A stretch of DNA of 64,000 bases, from NCBI GenBank assembly GCA_002840435.1, contig PHAT01000004.1, forward strand, positions 310,001 to 374,000. The letters run 5' to 3'. Shown here piece after piece: positions 1 to 8,558 of the stretch. Positions within the stretch are counted from its first letter, which is position 1. Every line of letters begins with the position of its first letter. Below the pieces are notes generated by a model. The model was not told the origin of the DNA and did not search any database. It was given only the letters and a program-made list of their open reading frames with translations. A program made the translations under genes and the position numbers. This DNA is from Deltaproteobacteria bacterium HGW-Deltaproteobacteria-6. GTDB taxonomy: Bacteria; Desulfobacterota; Syntrophia; Syntrophales; Smithellaceae.

Positions 1-1
1 T

Positions 2-916
2 GCGATTGATCCCGGGCTTTACGCGTTGGGCCAACCTGATTCGAAATCGCCCGTTCTGGTTACCGCCAATTACAAAATGAGCTTTGATTATCTGAGGCAG
101 GCCATCCCCGACCGAAACGCCTGGATTCTGGTTCTGGACACCAAAGGCATCAACGTCTGGTGTGCGGCGGGCAAAGGCACGTTCGGCACGGAGGAACTCG
201 TCCGGAGAATAGAATTAAGCGGCCTTGCCAAAGTTGTCGGACACCGAATAATCATCCTTCCGCAACTTGGCGCTCCGGGAGTTGCGGCGCATCAGGTCAA
301 ACAGCTATCCGGCTTCAAAGTTAATTACGGACCGGTGCGCGCCGTCGATTTGCCCGCTTATCTGGACGGCGGGATGCAAAAGACAAACCGGATGAGAGAA
401 ATAACCTTTCCCCTGAAAGAACGCGCTGTCCTGATTCCCATTGAGCTTCTGTCAGCGTTCAGGCCCTTTTTGATGCTGTCGCTTGGTCTATTAGCCCTGG
501 CAGGGCTCTTGGGGCCAGACAACTTTCTGATGAACCTCGTCCACATCGGATTGTTTGCCGTGGCGGCGCTCTTCCTGGCTGTTATGGGCGGAGCGGTAAT
601 CAACCCCCTGCTTTTGCCCTGGCTGCCGGGACGCGCCTTCTCCGTTAAGGGATTGTTCATCGGATTGGTCATCGCCTCCGGGCTGATTTTTCTGTCCGGC
701 GCCGATTTACAGTCGCCGGCGGGCGGGCTCGCCGCCTTGTCGTGGCTGCTGATTATCCCCGCCGTCGCCGCTTATCTGGCCATGAATTTTACAGGCTGCT
801 CGACTTACACATCGCTGTCCGGTGTTAAAAAAGAAATGCGGTTTGCTTTACCGCTGGAAATCACGGCGGGAGTTCTCGGGCTGGCCGTGTGGATCACATC
901 GCTGGTCATCGCATAG
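2..916 (+). CDS. hgcA: HgcA corrinoid protein, mercury methylation (5' partial)
   Basis: HgcA is the corrinoid iron-sulfur-like membrane protein that transfers a methyl group to Hg(II). The cap-helix motif NVWCAAGK is visible at bases 152-175, with the cobalt-ligating Cys at 161-163. It is followed by GTFGTEEL and, before it, SPVLVTANYK, as in the CdhD-like fold. From about base 430 there are roughly five hydrophobic segments, with the family-typical FTGCSTYTSLSGVKKEM between the last two. The reading frame stays open to the left edge (IDPGLYALGQPDSKS), so the apparent TTG start at 26 is probably internal and the true start lies outside the window. About 300 residues are seen, against roughly 340 in characterised HgcA. 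It is followed at once by hgcB. Confidence 0.95.
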   Translation, partial: AIDPGLYALGQPDSKSPVLVTANYKMSFDYLRQAIPDRNAWILVLDTKGINVWCAAGKGTFGTEELVRRIELSGLAKVVGHRIIILPQLGAPGVAAHQVKQLSGFKVNYGPVRAVDLPAYLDGGMQKTNRMREITFPLKERAVLIPIELLSAFRPFLMLSLGLLALAGLLGPDNFLMNLVHIGLFAVAALFLAVMGGAVINPLLLPWLPGRAFSVKGLFIGLVIASGLIFLSGADLQSPAGGLAALSWLLIIPAVAAYLAMNFTGCSTYTSLSGVKKEMRFALPLEITAGVLGLAVWITSLVIA

Positions 917-924
917 GAGAAAAT

Positions 925-1251
925 ATGGAACGGATGACATACTTAAAAGACGTCGTAACCCTGGAAATGAATACGCAAAAATGCACCGGCTGCGGCATGT
1001 GCCTCACCGTCTGCCCGCATAATGTGTTTAAAATAATTGGGAAAAAAGCGGCAATTGCTGATCGCGACGCCTGCATGGAGTGCGGCGCCTGCAGCCGGAA
1101 CTGCAAGACAGGGGCCATCAGTGTTCAATCCGGCGTCGGTTGCGCGGCAGCCGTCATCAACGGCATGCTGGGGCTAAACGGCGGCGAATGCTGCTGCGGA
1201 CCTCAGACCAAGGAAGCGGACCCCGGAAGAAACTATGGTTGTTGCCCCTGA
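925..1251 (+). CDS. hgcB: HgcB ferredoxin, mercury methylation
   Basis: This 108-residue 2[4Fe-4S] ferredoxin is the presumed electron donor that reduces the HgcA corrinoid. The first cluster motif is CTGCGMCLTVCP and the second is CMECGACSRNC, the latter being a recognised HgcB signature. Beyond the clusters there is a lone Cys in GVGCAAAV, at the place of the essential HgcB Cys, then GGECCCGP and a terminal YGCCP, so the C-terminus carries the expected vicinal cysteines. Start chosen at ATG 925, with AGGAGA at 915-920 overlapping the hgcA stop. This implies translational coupling. A second ATG at 934 is possible. Confidence 0.95.
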   Translation: MERMTYLKDVVTLEMNTQKCTGCGMCLTVCPHNVFKIIGKKAAIADRDACMECGACSRNCKTGAISVQSGVGCAAAVINGMLGLNGGECCCGPQTKEADPGRNYGCCP

Positions 1252-1624
1252 GTACGCGTGAAGCGCATCTTGCGTGCCGCACCGGCCCGGCGGATGCCGG
1301 GTGAAGTGACACGGCGGCAAATGACGGGTGGATTCCGGTTGAAACCATCCGGATGATCCCCAGGCGCTTAAACATGGGTAAAATCAACCCATCTACTTAA
1401 TATTATTTACTTTATCTTTTGAGCTCTTGACTTTGACCGGGCTTTCCGGTAAGGATATCCCGGTCTTCTCAAATGACCTCAATGAATTATGGATATCGGA
1501 CTTGGGCAACATTTACACAGAATCACCTTCCGTAGCTATCATTGGGGATCTATGCGCCTTATCATCTCAAATTTCACAAAAAAAATCATTCCCGCCAAAA
1601 TGGGGGTAAAGGAGGAAATATATT
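1252..1624. other. Intergenic region after hgcB, no gene seen
   Basis: Two short hairpins are present: CCCGGC/GCCGGG at 1286-1301 (4-base loop) and ATGGGT/ACCCAT at 1374-1392. The first could end hgcAB transcription but has no T-run. A 60-codon open frame at 1427-1609 has no ribosome site or recognisable product and is not called. The region ends in AAAGGAGG, the ribosome site of the GAPDH gene. Confidence 0.5.
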
Positions 1625-2896
1625 ATGGTAAAAAGTAGCACACAGGACAGCAGGCTGCCGGTACTCGGCATTAACAGTCTGGGACGAATCGGCAAACTGA
1701 CTCTGTGGCATCACGTCGGCAGAAAGTATTTTAAAGAAATCGTCGTTAATCAGGGCCGCGACATCGGCATGGGTATGGAAACCATTGCCCGCCTGATTGA
1801 AGCGGATGCCACCTACGGGTTGCTCCATCGTTTTCTCTACGGCTACAAGGCGCAGCCTTGTATACAGATTACGGATGAGAAAAACGGCAAGATGATCATT
1901 GACGGTATACCGGTAACGATTCTCCGCGAGCAGCGAAACCCCCTCAATATTCCCTGGCGTCAATATGGCGCGGATATTGTTGTGGATTGCAGCGGCAATT
2001 TCAAAGATCCGACCGTTCCCGTTGATGATAAAAAAGGCTCGATCCGCGGTCACTTAAACGGCGGCGCCAAAGTGGTTGTCCATTCCGCACCGTTCAAGAT
2101 CAAAAACAAGGCCGCATCGACGCCGGACGACACCACCACACTGATTTACGGCATTAACCACACGGCCTTCGACCGCAAAAAGCACATTCTGGTCTCCGCT
2201 GCGTCCTGCACGACGACCGGACTTGCCCATATGGTCAAACCGCTTCTGGATAATGAGGAAACCAGCACCATTCTGACGGCGTCCATGTCCACGATCCATG
2301 CCGTCACCAATACCCAGAGCGTTCTGGACAAACTGCCCAAAGCGGGTGAAAAGGATATCCGCAAGACGCGCAGCATCCTGAACAATATTATTCTTACCTC
2401 GACCGGCGCCGCAAAGGCTCTGATCGAAGTTATTCCGGAAGTCAAGAACATCGGTTTCATGGGCGATTCCATCCGGGTGCCGACCAACACCCTTTCGCTC
2501 ATCATCCTGAACGCGACGTTCCAGGCGCGCGACAGCAAAACGGGGGCCGCGGCCAATATCGATACGAAGAAGCTCAATGATATTTATCAGAAAACCGCCC
2601 AGAACAACCCGCTGGTCCGGTTCACGATGCAGCAGAATGTTTCGACCGATCTGATCGGCGAAGACGCGGCGGTGATCATTGAAGGCCAGTTCAATCACAC
2701 CCGCACGGCTTTCATTCCCGTTGATCTGTCTCACATTCCGAATCTGCCGGCGGGGCTCGTGGAAAGCATTGGTGAGAAAATGCTGAAAGTTCCGGTAGTC
2801 CATGCCAAAATTTTCGGCTGGTATGACAACGAATACGGCAGCTATACTAACCGGCTGGGTGATTTGACCGTTTATATCCACAAGAATATCCAGTAA
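1625..2896 (+). CDS. gap: Glyceraldehyde-3-phosphate dehydrogenase
   Basis: Phosphorylating GAPDH converts glyceraldehyde-3-phosphate to 1,3-bisphosphoglycerate in glycolysis and gluconeogenesis. The N-terminal NAD motif GINSLGRIGK is present. The nucleophile Cys lies in SAASCTTTGLAH (canonical ASCTTNCLAP, so the residues after Cys-Thr-Thr differ) and the catalytic His in STIHAVTNTQSVLD. The C-terminal WYDNEYGSYTNRLGDL is typical. At 423 residues it is about 85 longer than the usual 335, mostly from extra sequence in the first 150 residues. A strong ribosome site (AAAGGAGG) precedes ATG 1625. It stands alone, with a terminator behind it. Confidence 0.9.
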   Translation: MVKSSTQDSRLPVLGINSLGRIGKLTLWHHVGRKYFKEIVVNQGRDIGMGMETIARLIEADATYGLLHRFLYGYKAQPCIQITDEKNGKMIIDGIPVTILREQRNPLNIPWRQYGADIVVDCSGNFKDPTVPVDDKKGSIRGHLNGGAKVVVHSAPFKIKNKAASTPDDTTTLIYGINHTAFDRKKHILVSAASCTTTGLAHMVKPLLDNEETSTILTASMSTIHAVTNTQSVLDKLPKAGEKDIRKTRSILNNIILTSTGAAKALIEVIPEVKNIGFMGDSIRVPTNTLSLIILNATFQARDSKTGAAANIDTKKLNDIYQKTAQNNPLVRFTMQQNVSTDLIGEDAAVIIEGQFNHTRTAFIPVDLSHIPNLPAGLVESIGEKMLKVPVVHAKIFGWYDNEYGSYTNRLGDLTVYIHKNIQ

Positions 2897-2916
2897 GCGG
2901 CAAGGTGATTAAGACG

Positions 2917-2958
2917 GACAGCCCTCGTTTTCTTTTTTCCTGGAGAACGGGGGCTGTC
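2917..2958 (+). terminator. Stem-loop terminator after gap
   Basis: The arms GACAGCCCTCGTTTTC (2917-2932) and GAGAACGGGGGCTGTC (2943-2958) pair over 16 positions with a few G-T pairs and a 10-base loop. It lies 20 bases after the GAPDH stop. The following T-run is weak. Confidence 0.6.
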
Positions 2959-3084
2959 TATTTGGAAGCGGATCACCGGGATCAACAGCTGCTTTTATAT
3001 TCGCGTAAATTGGTATATGCTACAGGAAAGTAAATCAGTTAGGGCCATTAACCCGGAATTTAAGCGCCGGAAAGGTGATTGACC

Positions 3085-4074
3085 GTGTCTTCGGAACTGG
3101 AACAACTTAAAACCGCTCAGGCAAACCTTCAGGAACAGTTAAAAAAAGCGGTCACTGAAAATAAGCACCTGCGAATCCAATTCGGGTCAACCACCAAGCA
3201 GGTTCATGAGCTCAATAAGTTCATCGAGCTGATGCTGAACCTGTCGCCTTTCGGCATATGCATCATCCAGCAAAACAGGCTGATCTTCACCAATAAAGCC
3301 TTCTGTGAAATATTCGGTTTCTCGCCGCGGGAATTAAGAAAGATGGATCCCCTGAAGATTGTCTTTGAAGAAGACCGCGATCACGTGCAAAAAAGCTTCC
3401 AGGCCATGCTGACCGACCAGACGGAATCTTTCTTCATGTTTCGCGTGATGACGAAGCAGGAAACAATCAAGTGGATTCTGGGTTCGGTTGCTCTCGTTAA
3501 CATGAATGAAAAACAGGCCATCCTGGGCAATTTTGTCGATCTGACGGAAGGACGGGTCATGCAACTGGCCTATAACGATCCTTTGACCGGATTGCCGAAC
3601 AGGAAACTCATGATGGATCGTCTGGAGCAGGCCATCGTCTCGGCCAAAAGAAGAAGCAGCCCTCTGGCCCTGCTGTTTGTTGACCTGGACGACTTCAAAG
3701 ACGTCAACGATGCCTATGGGCATAAAACCGGAGATCAGCTGCTTGTTGAAATTGCCGCCAGGCTCAAAGATTTTGTCCGGCGGGAAAACGACACCATCGC
3801 CCGGATCGGCGGCGATGAATTTTTAATCCTCTTGACGGATATCTCGCAAAGAAGCCATATTGAAACCGTGGTTCAGCTTCTTTTTGAAAAATTTAAAGAA
3901 CCGTTATCCATCGGTTCGCCGCCCGTAAATATCAAGGTCAAATTCAGCGTCGGCATTGCGCTTTTTCCGGAGCATGGCGACAATTCAGATCTGTTGATCC
4001 ATCATGCTGATCTCGCCATGTACAAGGCAAAGAAAAAGCGCAGAAAAAATCATTTTTGTTTTTTCGAACCCTGA
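3085..4074 (+). CDS. PAS-GGDEF diguanylate cyclase
   Basis: Predicted to make cyclic di-GMP. Residues 1-45 read as a coiled coil (EQLKTAQANLQEQLKKAV), about 50-150 are a PAS sensor domain, and the GGDEF domain runs from about 165 to the end. The active motif is intact (ARIGGDEFLILL, near residue 242). An RxxD product-inhibition site (REND) lies five residues before it. No transmembrane segment is seen, so the protein is likely cytoplasmic. GTG 3085 is preferred because AAAGGTG at 3071-3077 is well spaced; TTG 3079 is the alternative. The gene ends 4 bases from the convergent PPDK-like gene. Confidence 0.88.
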   Translation: MSSELEQLKTAQANLQEQLKKAVTENKHLRIQFGSTTKQVHELNKFIELMLNLSPFGICIIQQNRLIFTNKAFCEIFGFSPRELRKMDPLKIVFEEDRDHVQKSFQAMLTDQTESFFMFRVMTKQETIKWILGSVALVNMNEKQAILGNFVDLTEGRVMQLAYNDPLTGLPNRKLMMDRLEQAIVSAKRRSSPLALLFVDLDDFKDVNDAYGHKTGDQLLVEIAARLKDFVRRENDTIARIGGDEFLILLTDISQRSHIETVVQLLFEKFKEPLSIGSPPVNIKVKFSVGIALFPEHGDNSDLLIHHADLAMYKAKKKRRKNHFCFFEP

Positions 4075-4078
4075 CAGC

Positions 4079-7000
4079 TTAGAGGGTGATCGAATAATAC
4101 TTATCCGTCTCTCGTTCATGCTTTCCCAGATAGAGCGTGCCGCTCCAGCCGTCAATGCAGATAAAATCTCCCGTCTTGATGGTGTGGCCTTCCAGAGCGG
4201 CATAACCGCCTGCTTCATAAACTTTCAGCTTACTCAAGCCCACCACCCCGACTTTGCCCAGCTGCGGAATGGTCACTGCGGCATGAGAGGTCGCTCCACC
4301 TTTGGCCGTAAGGAGTCCCTCCACCTGCAAAAGCACGCCGACATCGTCGGGAACCGTATCGGGACGCACAAGAATCAGAGATGTTTTGGGTTCCGTCCTG
4401 CGGAAATGTTTAATGTCATCTTCGGAATACACAGCCCGGCCGCAAAGCGCGCCGCCGCTCACGCCGATCCCCGTGCCCAGCATGGACGCCTGCAATGAGG
4501 GCGTGTCTTTAAAACGCCGCAGACTTTTTGTCTTGGTTTGATCCATATCGCGCGTCTGCAGCAAAAACAGCTGATCTTTCTCGGGACCTTCAAAGGTAAA
4601 TTCAATTTCCTGGTGATTCAGGCCTTTCTCGTAAATCATGATTTCGGCTATTTTGACCAGCTCGGCATAAATGGCGGGAAACGTGGCTTCCAGGGAAATT
4701 CCCGTATTGCGATGCTCGGCGATCCGCTGTTTTTCCGAAATGGGAAAGGTTTCCACCAGGCCGGAAACAATATCATCGCCCTGAACGCCGAAGATAAAAT
4801 CGCCGTAAAGCGTGACATCGGATGAAACACTTTTGGGGTCGCGCGTAAAAATCACGCCCGAACCGGACCGTTCATGGAAATTACCGAAAACCATCGCCTG
4901 GACGATAACGGCCGTTCCCCATTCATCGGACAGATGCATCTGATGACGATAAATTTTGGCCTGCTCCGAATACCAGGAATCAAAAACATGCAAAATAGCG
5001 TGGCGCAGCTGCCGCATCGGATCATCCGCCAGGGGAATGCCGCTGTCCAGAATGCCCTTTTTATAAGCCAGCGCGATGGTTTTCATCAGCTCGGGTGAAA
5101 ATTGAATTTTTCTTTCCACGCCGTGCTTTTGCTTGAAGCCGTCCATGATCGCATCGAAGAAATCGCGGCTCAGGCCCTGGAACATGCCCCAGGTCTGCAG
5201 GAAACGGCGGTAGGAATCCCAGGCCGCCCATTGAAAATCTTTTTTAGCGCCCAGGCTTTCCGCAATCGATCCGTTGATGCCCACATTTAAAAAGGAGCGC
5301 ATCATCCCGGGCAGAGAAACCGTAGCGCCGCTGCGAACCGATAAAAGCAGGGGATTATTGCGGTCTCCGAATTTGCGGCCGGTCCTCTTTTCCAGCGCCC
5401 TGATTTCCTTGTTGACGCGCGCCGCCAGGTCGCTGAAAATATATTTGTAACCATAGACGGCGTCATAGCCCCGGAACACTTCCGTGGTAATGATAAAGCC
5501 CGGCGGCACCGGAAAACCGAAAGAGACCATCTTTTTAAGAAAATAACCTTTGTTCCCCAGAAGGATCTGGTTGTCGAGGCTCGTGTTTTTGCCGTAGATG
5601 GAAGAAACGGCCAGCTCCGGATTATAATCCATCAGCAGATTGAGAATTCTTTTGTTGTCCTTGAATTTTTCCAGTTCCGCGTTGAGCGTTTTGATCACCG
5701 CGTGAACAAAATTATCCAGCACCTGCAGTCCGAAGGCGGAGGAGATCATACCCCGGATGAAATTCTCCGATTGCTGATAGACCAGTTCATCGGGCCTGCG
5801 CGGCTCACCCGCCAGGTCCGGCTGATCGGACAGCGGCTTGATCTGGCGGACGATGACCGGTAAATTGACGCTGTGGGCATCGATATAATAATCACGGATG
5901 ACATCCTGAATGCTCTTGGAGATAAACCTAAAGATATCGATGTATTGATCCACGGAAAATTGTTTAATGGGCAGCGCGCTCGTAATATACTTTACTTTGG
6001 CCACCAGTCCTTCGGTGGAAACGCCTTCCAGTTCCAGCGCGGCAAGGTAGTGCCACAGATAAGTATGAATTTTGATAATGGTGCGCTTGGTGATGAATTT
6101 CAGATTCAGCGATTTGATCAGTTCTTCAAACAGCATACCGCCCAGGGCTTCCAAGCGCAGCGTGAGCCCCAAGGCGTCGAATTTCTCCTCATGATAAGTT
6201 CCGTACATGGATGGAATACCCGCAGCAATATGCCGCTTATGATAGATATTTTCAAACGACTGGGTTTTCTTTCCGGAAAGAATTCTGGCCTTCAGCACGG
6301 ATAGAAATTTCAGGATAATCGTCAGGCTCCGGTAATAGTTTTTCGAGGCCAGCGCCCGTTTCAACGACAGGAGGTCCTGACCGGCAAAAGCATTGACGGA
6401 CTCCAGGTCTTTGAGCAAATCAAAATACTGGGGATAATATTTTTTATGGATCAGCTGATAAATACGAATCATCAGCGACACCCGTTCCTGATCCACTTCG
6501 GAAATATCCCTGATTTGCTGAATCTCCCTGGCAATTCTTGCCTTTTCCCATTCCAGAAACCTGCGCGGGTCCTTGTTCACCTTCGCCAGCAGATGGACAA
6601 ACGCCTGATGCATCCCGTCGAAGTACTTCCCGGAATTCGTCACCTGATCAAACGCTTCCTCCGGAATATGTTTGCGGAGATATTGTTTATCGCCGGAAAA
6701 CCAGTAGTGGAAAATATCTTCGGTAAACTCGACCAGCAGACTGTTGCTCTCCACATGGGATTGCTTGCGGAAAAAATCCACCAGCCGGTCGTTGCGAAAC
6801 GACAGTTCATCCACCCGGGTGGTAATGTCCCGAAGTTCGCCTTCCGCCCCGATCTCACTGAAATACACGGGAAAGAGACGCAAAAGCTGCTTAATCAGGT
6901 TGTAAGCCGGCGCGATATCCGTGTTCAGCAGCTTTGAAATTTCACGGTGGATCAGATCGGTATCGCGAATAAAAATCCCGCCCATTTTTAAATTAATGAT

Positions 7001-8317
7001 CAGGGCGGAAATTAGTTTTTTCGTCCAGCGCGGCTTCATGGCGATAATTTCCAGCCAGGCGCGGATGGTTCGAATATGCTCGGGATTGACCTGCACCTGC
7101 CAGTCCGCAGTCGAGCCCTGAATTTCCGGATATTCAAATCCGTAGGCAATCAGTTCGTCGATGAACGTTTCCACCAGCGGGTGCGCGTTTTGCGCGAAAA
7201 CCTCCCTGGCCGCCGTCACAATACAGTCAATGCTCGCGCCGCGGAATTCGTTTCGCGACGTGTTTTTTTTCAGAAAGCCGAAAATCCTGCGCACAAAATC
7301 ATCCAGATTTTCCTTTTTTTCCTCCTGGAAAACCAGCTTCAGCGAATAATTGATTTCCCGCATGGCGCTGACATGAATATCCTTCAGGCCCGGAGCGGAC
7401 ATGACGCCGAAAAGAAAATCCAGTTTAACCAGGTGACGCCCCTGGTAGGCTTCGGATTTTTCCAGGGCGTCTGCCACATGCAGATAGCCGTCAATGATCT
7501 GAAAATAATCCGGCAGGGCAAGAAAGTCCCCCATCCGTGCGCCCGGCTTTTCGCCTTCCACGGGGCGAAGCCCTTCCAGTTCCATGATCAGTTCGCGGAA
7601 ACGGTGATGACTGAGCGGCCGGATTAATTCCAGATACGTATTCTCGTCCAGCGGCGCGTCGGCCCGGCGTTCAGCGATAAGCCACAAGGCGGGATCGGGC
7701 TGGCCAAGCCAGAAGACGAACGTCGCCCGGAACATCTTGTAGAGCAGGGCGTCGAAGGCCGGAGAGGAAATATTCACCTTCTTTTCCTGGACCACCCGGA
7801 TAATTCTCTTCAGATAAGATGAGCTTTTTTTGAACAGCGCCGATTCTTCGCCGGCGATATTCATAAAAGAGGCGATCAACCCCGGGAACAGCGACAGATT
7901 TCTTTCCAGAAATTCATTGCTCTGCATGATAATCGCATCCGCATAATCAAACAGGTAATGAATGGCGCTGTCTTTCACGTCTTCGGACGCGGCGGATTTC
8001 AGAACATCAAAATAAATCGTCAGGAGGATGGATAAAGCGGCCAGTCCCTCCGGATGATTGTTATAAATATGAAAATCACCGATGGAGATGGACTTGAGCT
8101 CCCTGAGAACATAGTCCCAGTTGACATAAGGATGATTGAGTTCCGTCAAAAGCTCGCGCGTTTTTTTCTGCAGACCGTAGTGTTCCCCGACAATCTGCAA
8201 AAGCGGCGCGTATTGGCCGGGAATCTGGACGTCCACCGCCGTTCTTTCCAGATTGACTTTCAGTGCTGATGAAACCCATCGATTCTTCTGCTCGACGGGC
8301 TTTGGTTCCGTTGTCAT
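4079..8317 (-). CDS. PPDK-like protein: long helical N-terminus, ATP-binding and phospho-His domains, no PEP/pyruvate barrel
   Basis: A 1412-residue protein. Residues 1 to about 900 match nothing I recognise and look mostly helical. From about 918 it follows pyruvate phosphate dikinase: GNKGYFLKKM, LLSVRSGATVSLPGMMRS, WDSYRRFLQTWG, GTAVIVQAMVFGN, IEFTFEG and LLQTRDMDQ mark the ATP-binding region. A swivelling domain carries the phosphorylatable His1345 in KGGATSHAAVTIPQLGK. The protein ends about 65 residues later, so the C-terminal TIM barrel that binds PEP and pyruvate is absent. ATP-dependent phosphorylation of the His is plausible, but the acceptor is unknown and may be bound by the N-terminal part. 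It is last in a minus-strand run behind the decarboxylase beta subunit. Confidence 0.8.
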   Translation of the reverse strand: MTTEPKPVEQKNRWVSSALKVNLERTAVDVQIPGQYAPLLQIVGEHYGLQKKTRELLTELNHPYVNWDYVLRELKSISIGDFHIYNNHPEGLAALSILLTIYFDVLKSAASEDVKDSAIHYLFDYADAIIMQSNEFLERNLSLFPGLIASFMNIAGEESALFKKSSSYLKRIIRVVQEKKVNISSPAFDALLYKMFRATFVFWLGQPDPALWLIAERRADAPLDENTYLELIRPLSHHRFRELIMELEGLRPVEGEKPGARMGDFLALPDYFQIIDGYLHVADALEKSEAYQGRHLVKLDFLFGVMSAPGLKDIHVSAMREINYSLKLVFQEEKKENLDDFVRRIFGFLKKNTSRNEFRGASIDCIVTAAREVFAQNAHPLVETFIDELIAYGFEYPEIQGSTADWQVQVNPEHIRTIRAWLEIIAMKPRWTKKLISALIINLKMGGIFIRDTDLIHREISKLLNTDIAPAYNLIKQLLRLFPVYFSEIGAEGELRDITTRVDELSFRNDRLVDFFRKQSHVESNSLLVEFTEDIFHYWFSGDKQYLRKHIPEEAFDQVTNSGKYFDGMHQAFVHLLAKVNKDPRRFLEWEKARIAREIQQIRDISEVDQERVSLMIRIYQLIHKKYYPQYFDLLKDLESVNAFAGQDLLSLKRALASKNYYRSLTIILKFLSVLKARILSGKKTQSFENIYHKRHIAAGIPSMYGTYHEEKFDALGLTLRLEALGGMLFEELIKSLNLKFITKRTIIKIHTYLWHYLAALELEGVSTEGLVAKVKYITSALPIKQFSVDQYIDIFRFISKSIQDVIRDYYIDAHSVNLPVIVRQIKPLSDQPDLAGEPRRPDELVYQQSENFIRGMISSAFGLQVLDNFVHAVIKTLNAELEKFKDNKRILNLLMDYNPELAVSSIYGKNTSLDNQILLGNKGYFLKKMVSFGFPVPPGFIITTEVFRGYDAVYGYKYIFSDLAARVNKEIRALEKRTGRKFGDRNNPLLLSVRSGATVSLPGMMRSFLNVGINGSIAESLGAKKDFQWAAWDSYRRFLQTWGMFQGLSRDFFDAIMDGFKQKHGVERKIQFSPELMKTIALAYKKGILDSGIPLADDPMRQLRHAILHVFDSWYSEQAKIYRHQMHLSDEWGTAVIVQAMVFGNFHERSGSGVIFTRDPKSVSSDVTLYGDFIFGVQGDDIVSGLVETFPISEKQRIAEHRNTGISLEATFPAIYAELVKIAEIMIYEKGLNHQEIEFTFEGPEKDQLFLLQTRDMDQTKTKSLRRFKDTPSLQASMLGTGIGVSGGALCGRAVYSEDDIKHFRRTEPKTSLILVRPDTVPDDVGVLLQVEGLLTAKGGATSHAAVTIPQLGKVGVVGLSKLKVYEAGGYAALEGHTIKTGDFICIDGWSGTLYLGKHERETDKYYSITL

Positions 8318-8420
8318 ATGGCATAACCCTTTATCGGATAGATTAAACAGAATTCAGACCGCATTTCAAGGCCGTAATTTCTAAAGTCCGGCAAAGACCG
8401 GAAGGACGCCGGGGAAAAAA

Positions 8421-8543
8421 CTATTTTTTCTTTCCGGAATGCCGGTCCAGGAGCACAACCATCAAATGGATCATGCCGGCGCAGAAAAAGGCGATAATAA
8501 TCGTCAACAGATAAGTAAACAATGCTGCTGTCCATCCACCCAT
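8421..8543 (-). CDS. Small membrane protein, possible OadG-like subunit (40 aa)
   Basis: Found by reading the gap after the decarboxylase beta gene. The 40 residues start MGGWTAALFTYLLTIII, contain one long hydrophobic helix, and end in a basic tail (DRHSGKKK). AAGGAGA at 8551-8557 is 7 bases from ATG 8543, and the gene starts 15 bases after the beta-subunit stop. The small gamma/delta subunits of Na+-translocating decarboxylases also have a single N-terminal helix and anchor the complex. Position and topology suggest that role here, but it is much shorter than usual OadG proteins (about 80 aa) and has no clear sequence signature. Confidence 0.6.
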   Translation of the reverse strand: MGGWTAALFTYLLTIIIAFFCAGMIHLMVVLLDRHSGKKK

Positions 8544-8558
8544 CACACATTCTCCTTC

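Noticed and set aside
1427-1609. 60-codon open frame between hgcB and gap
   Set aside because: No ribosome site, no recognisable domain, and composition like noncoding sequence.
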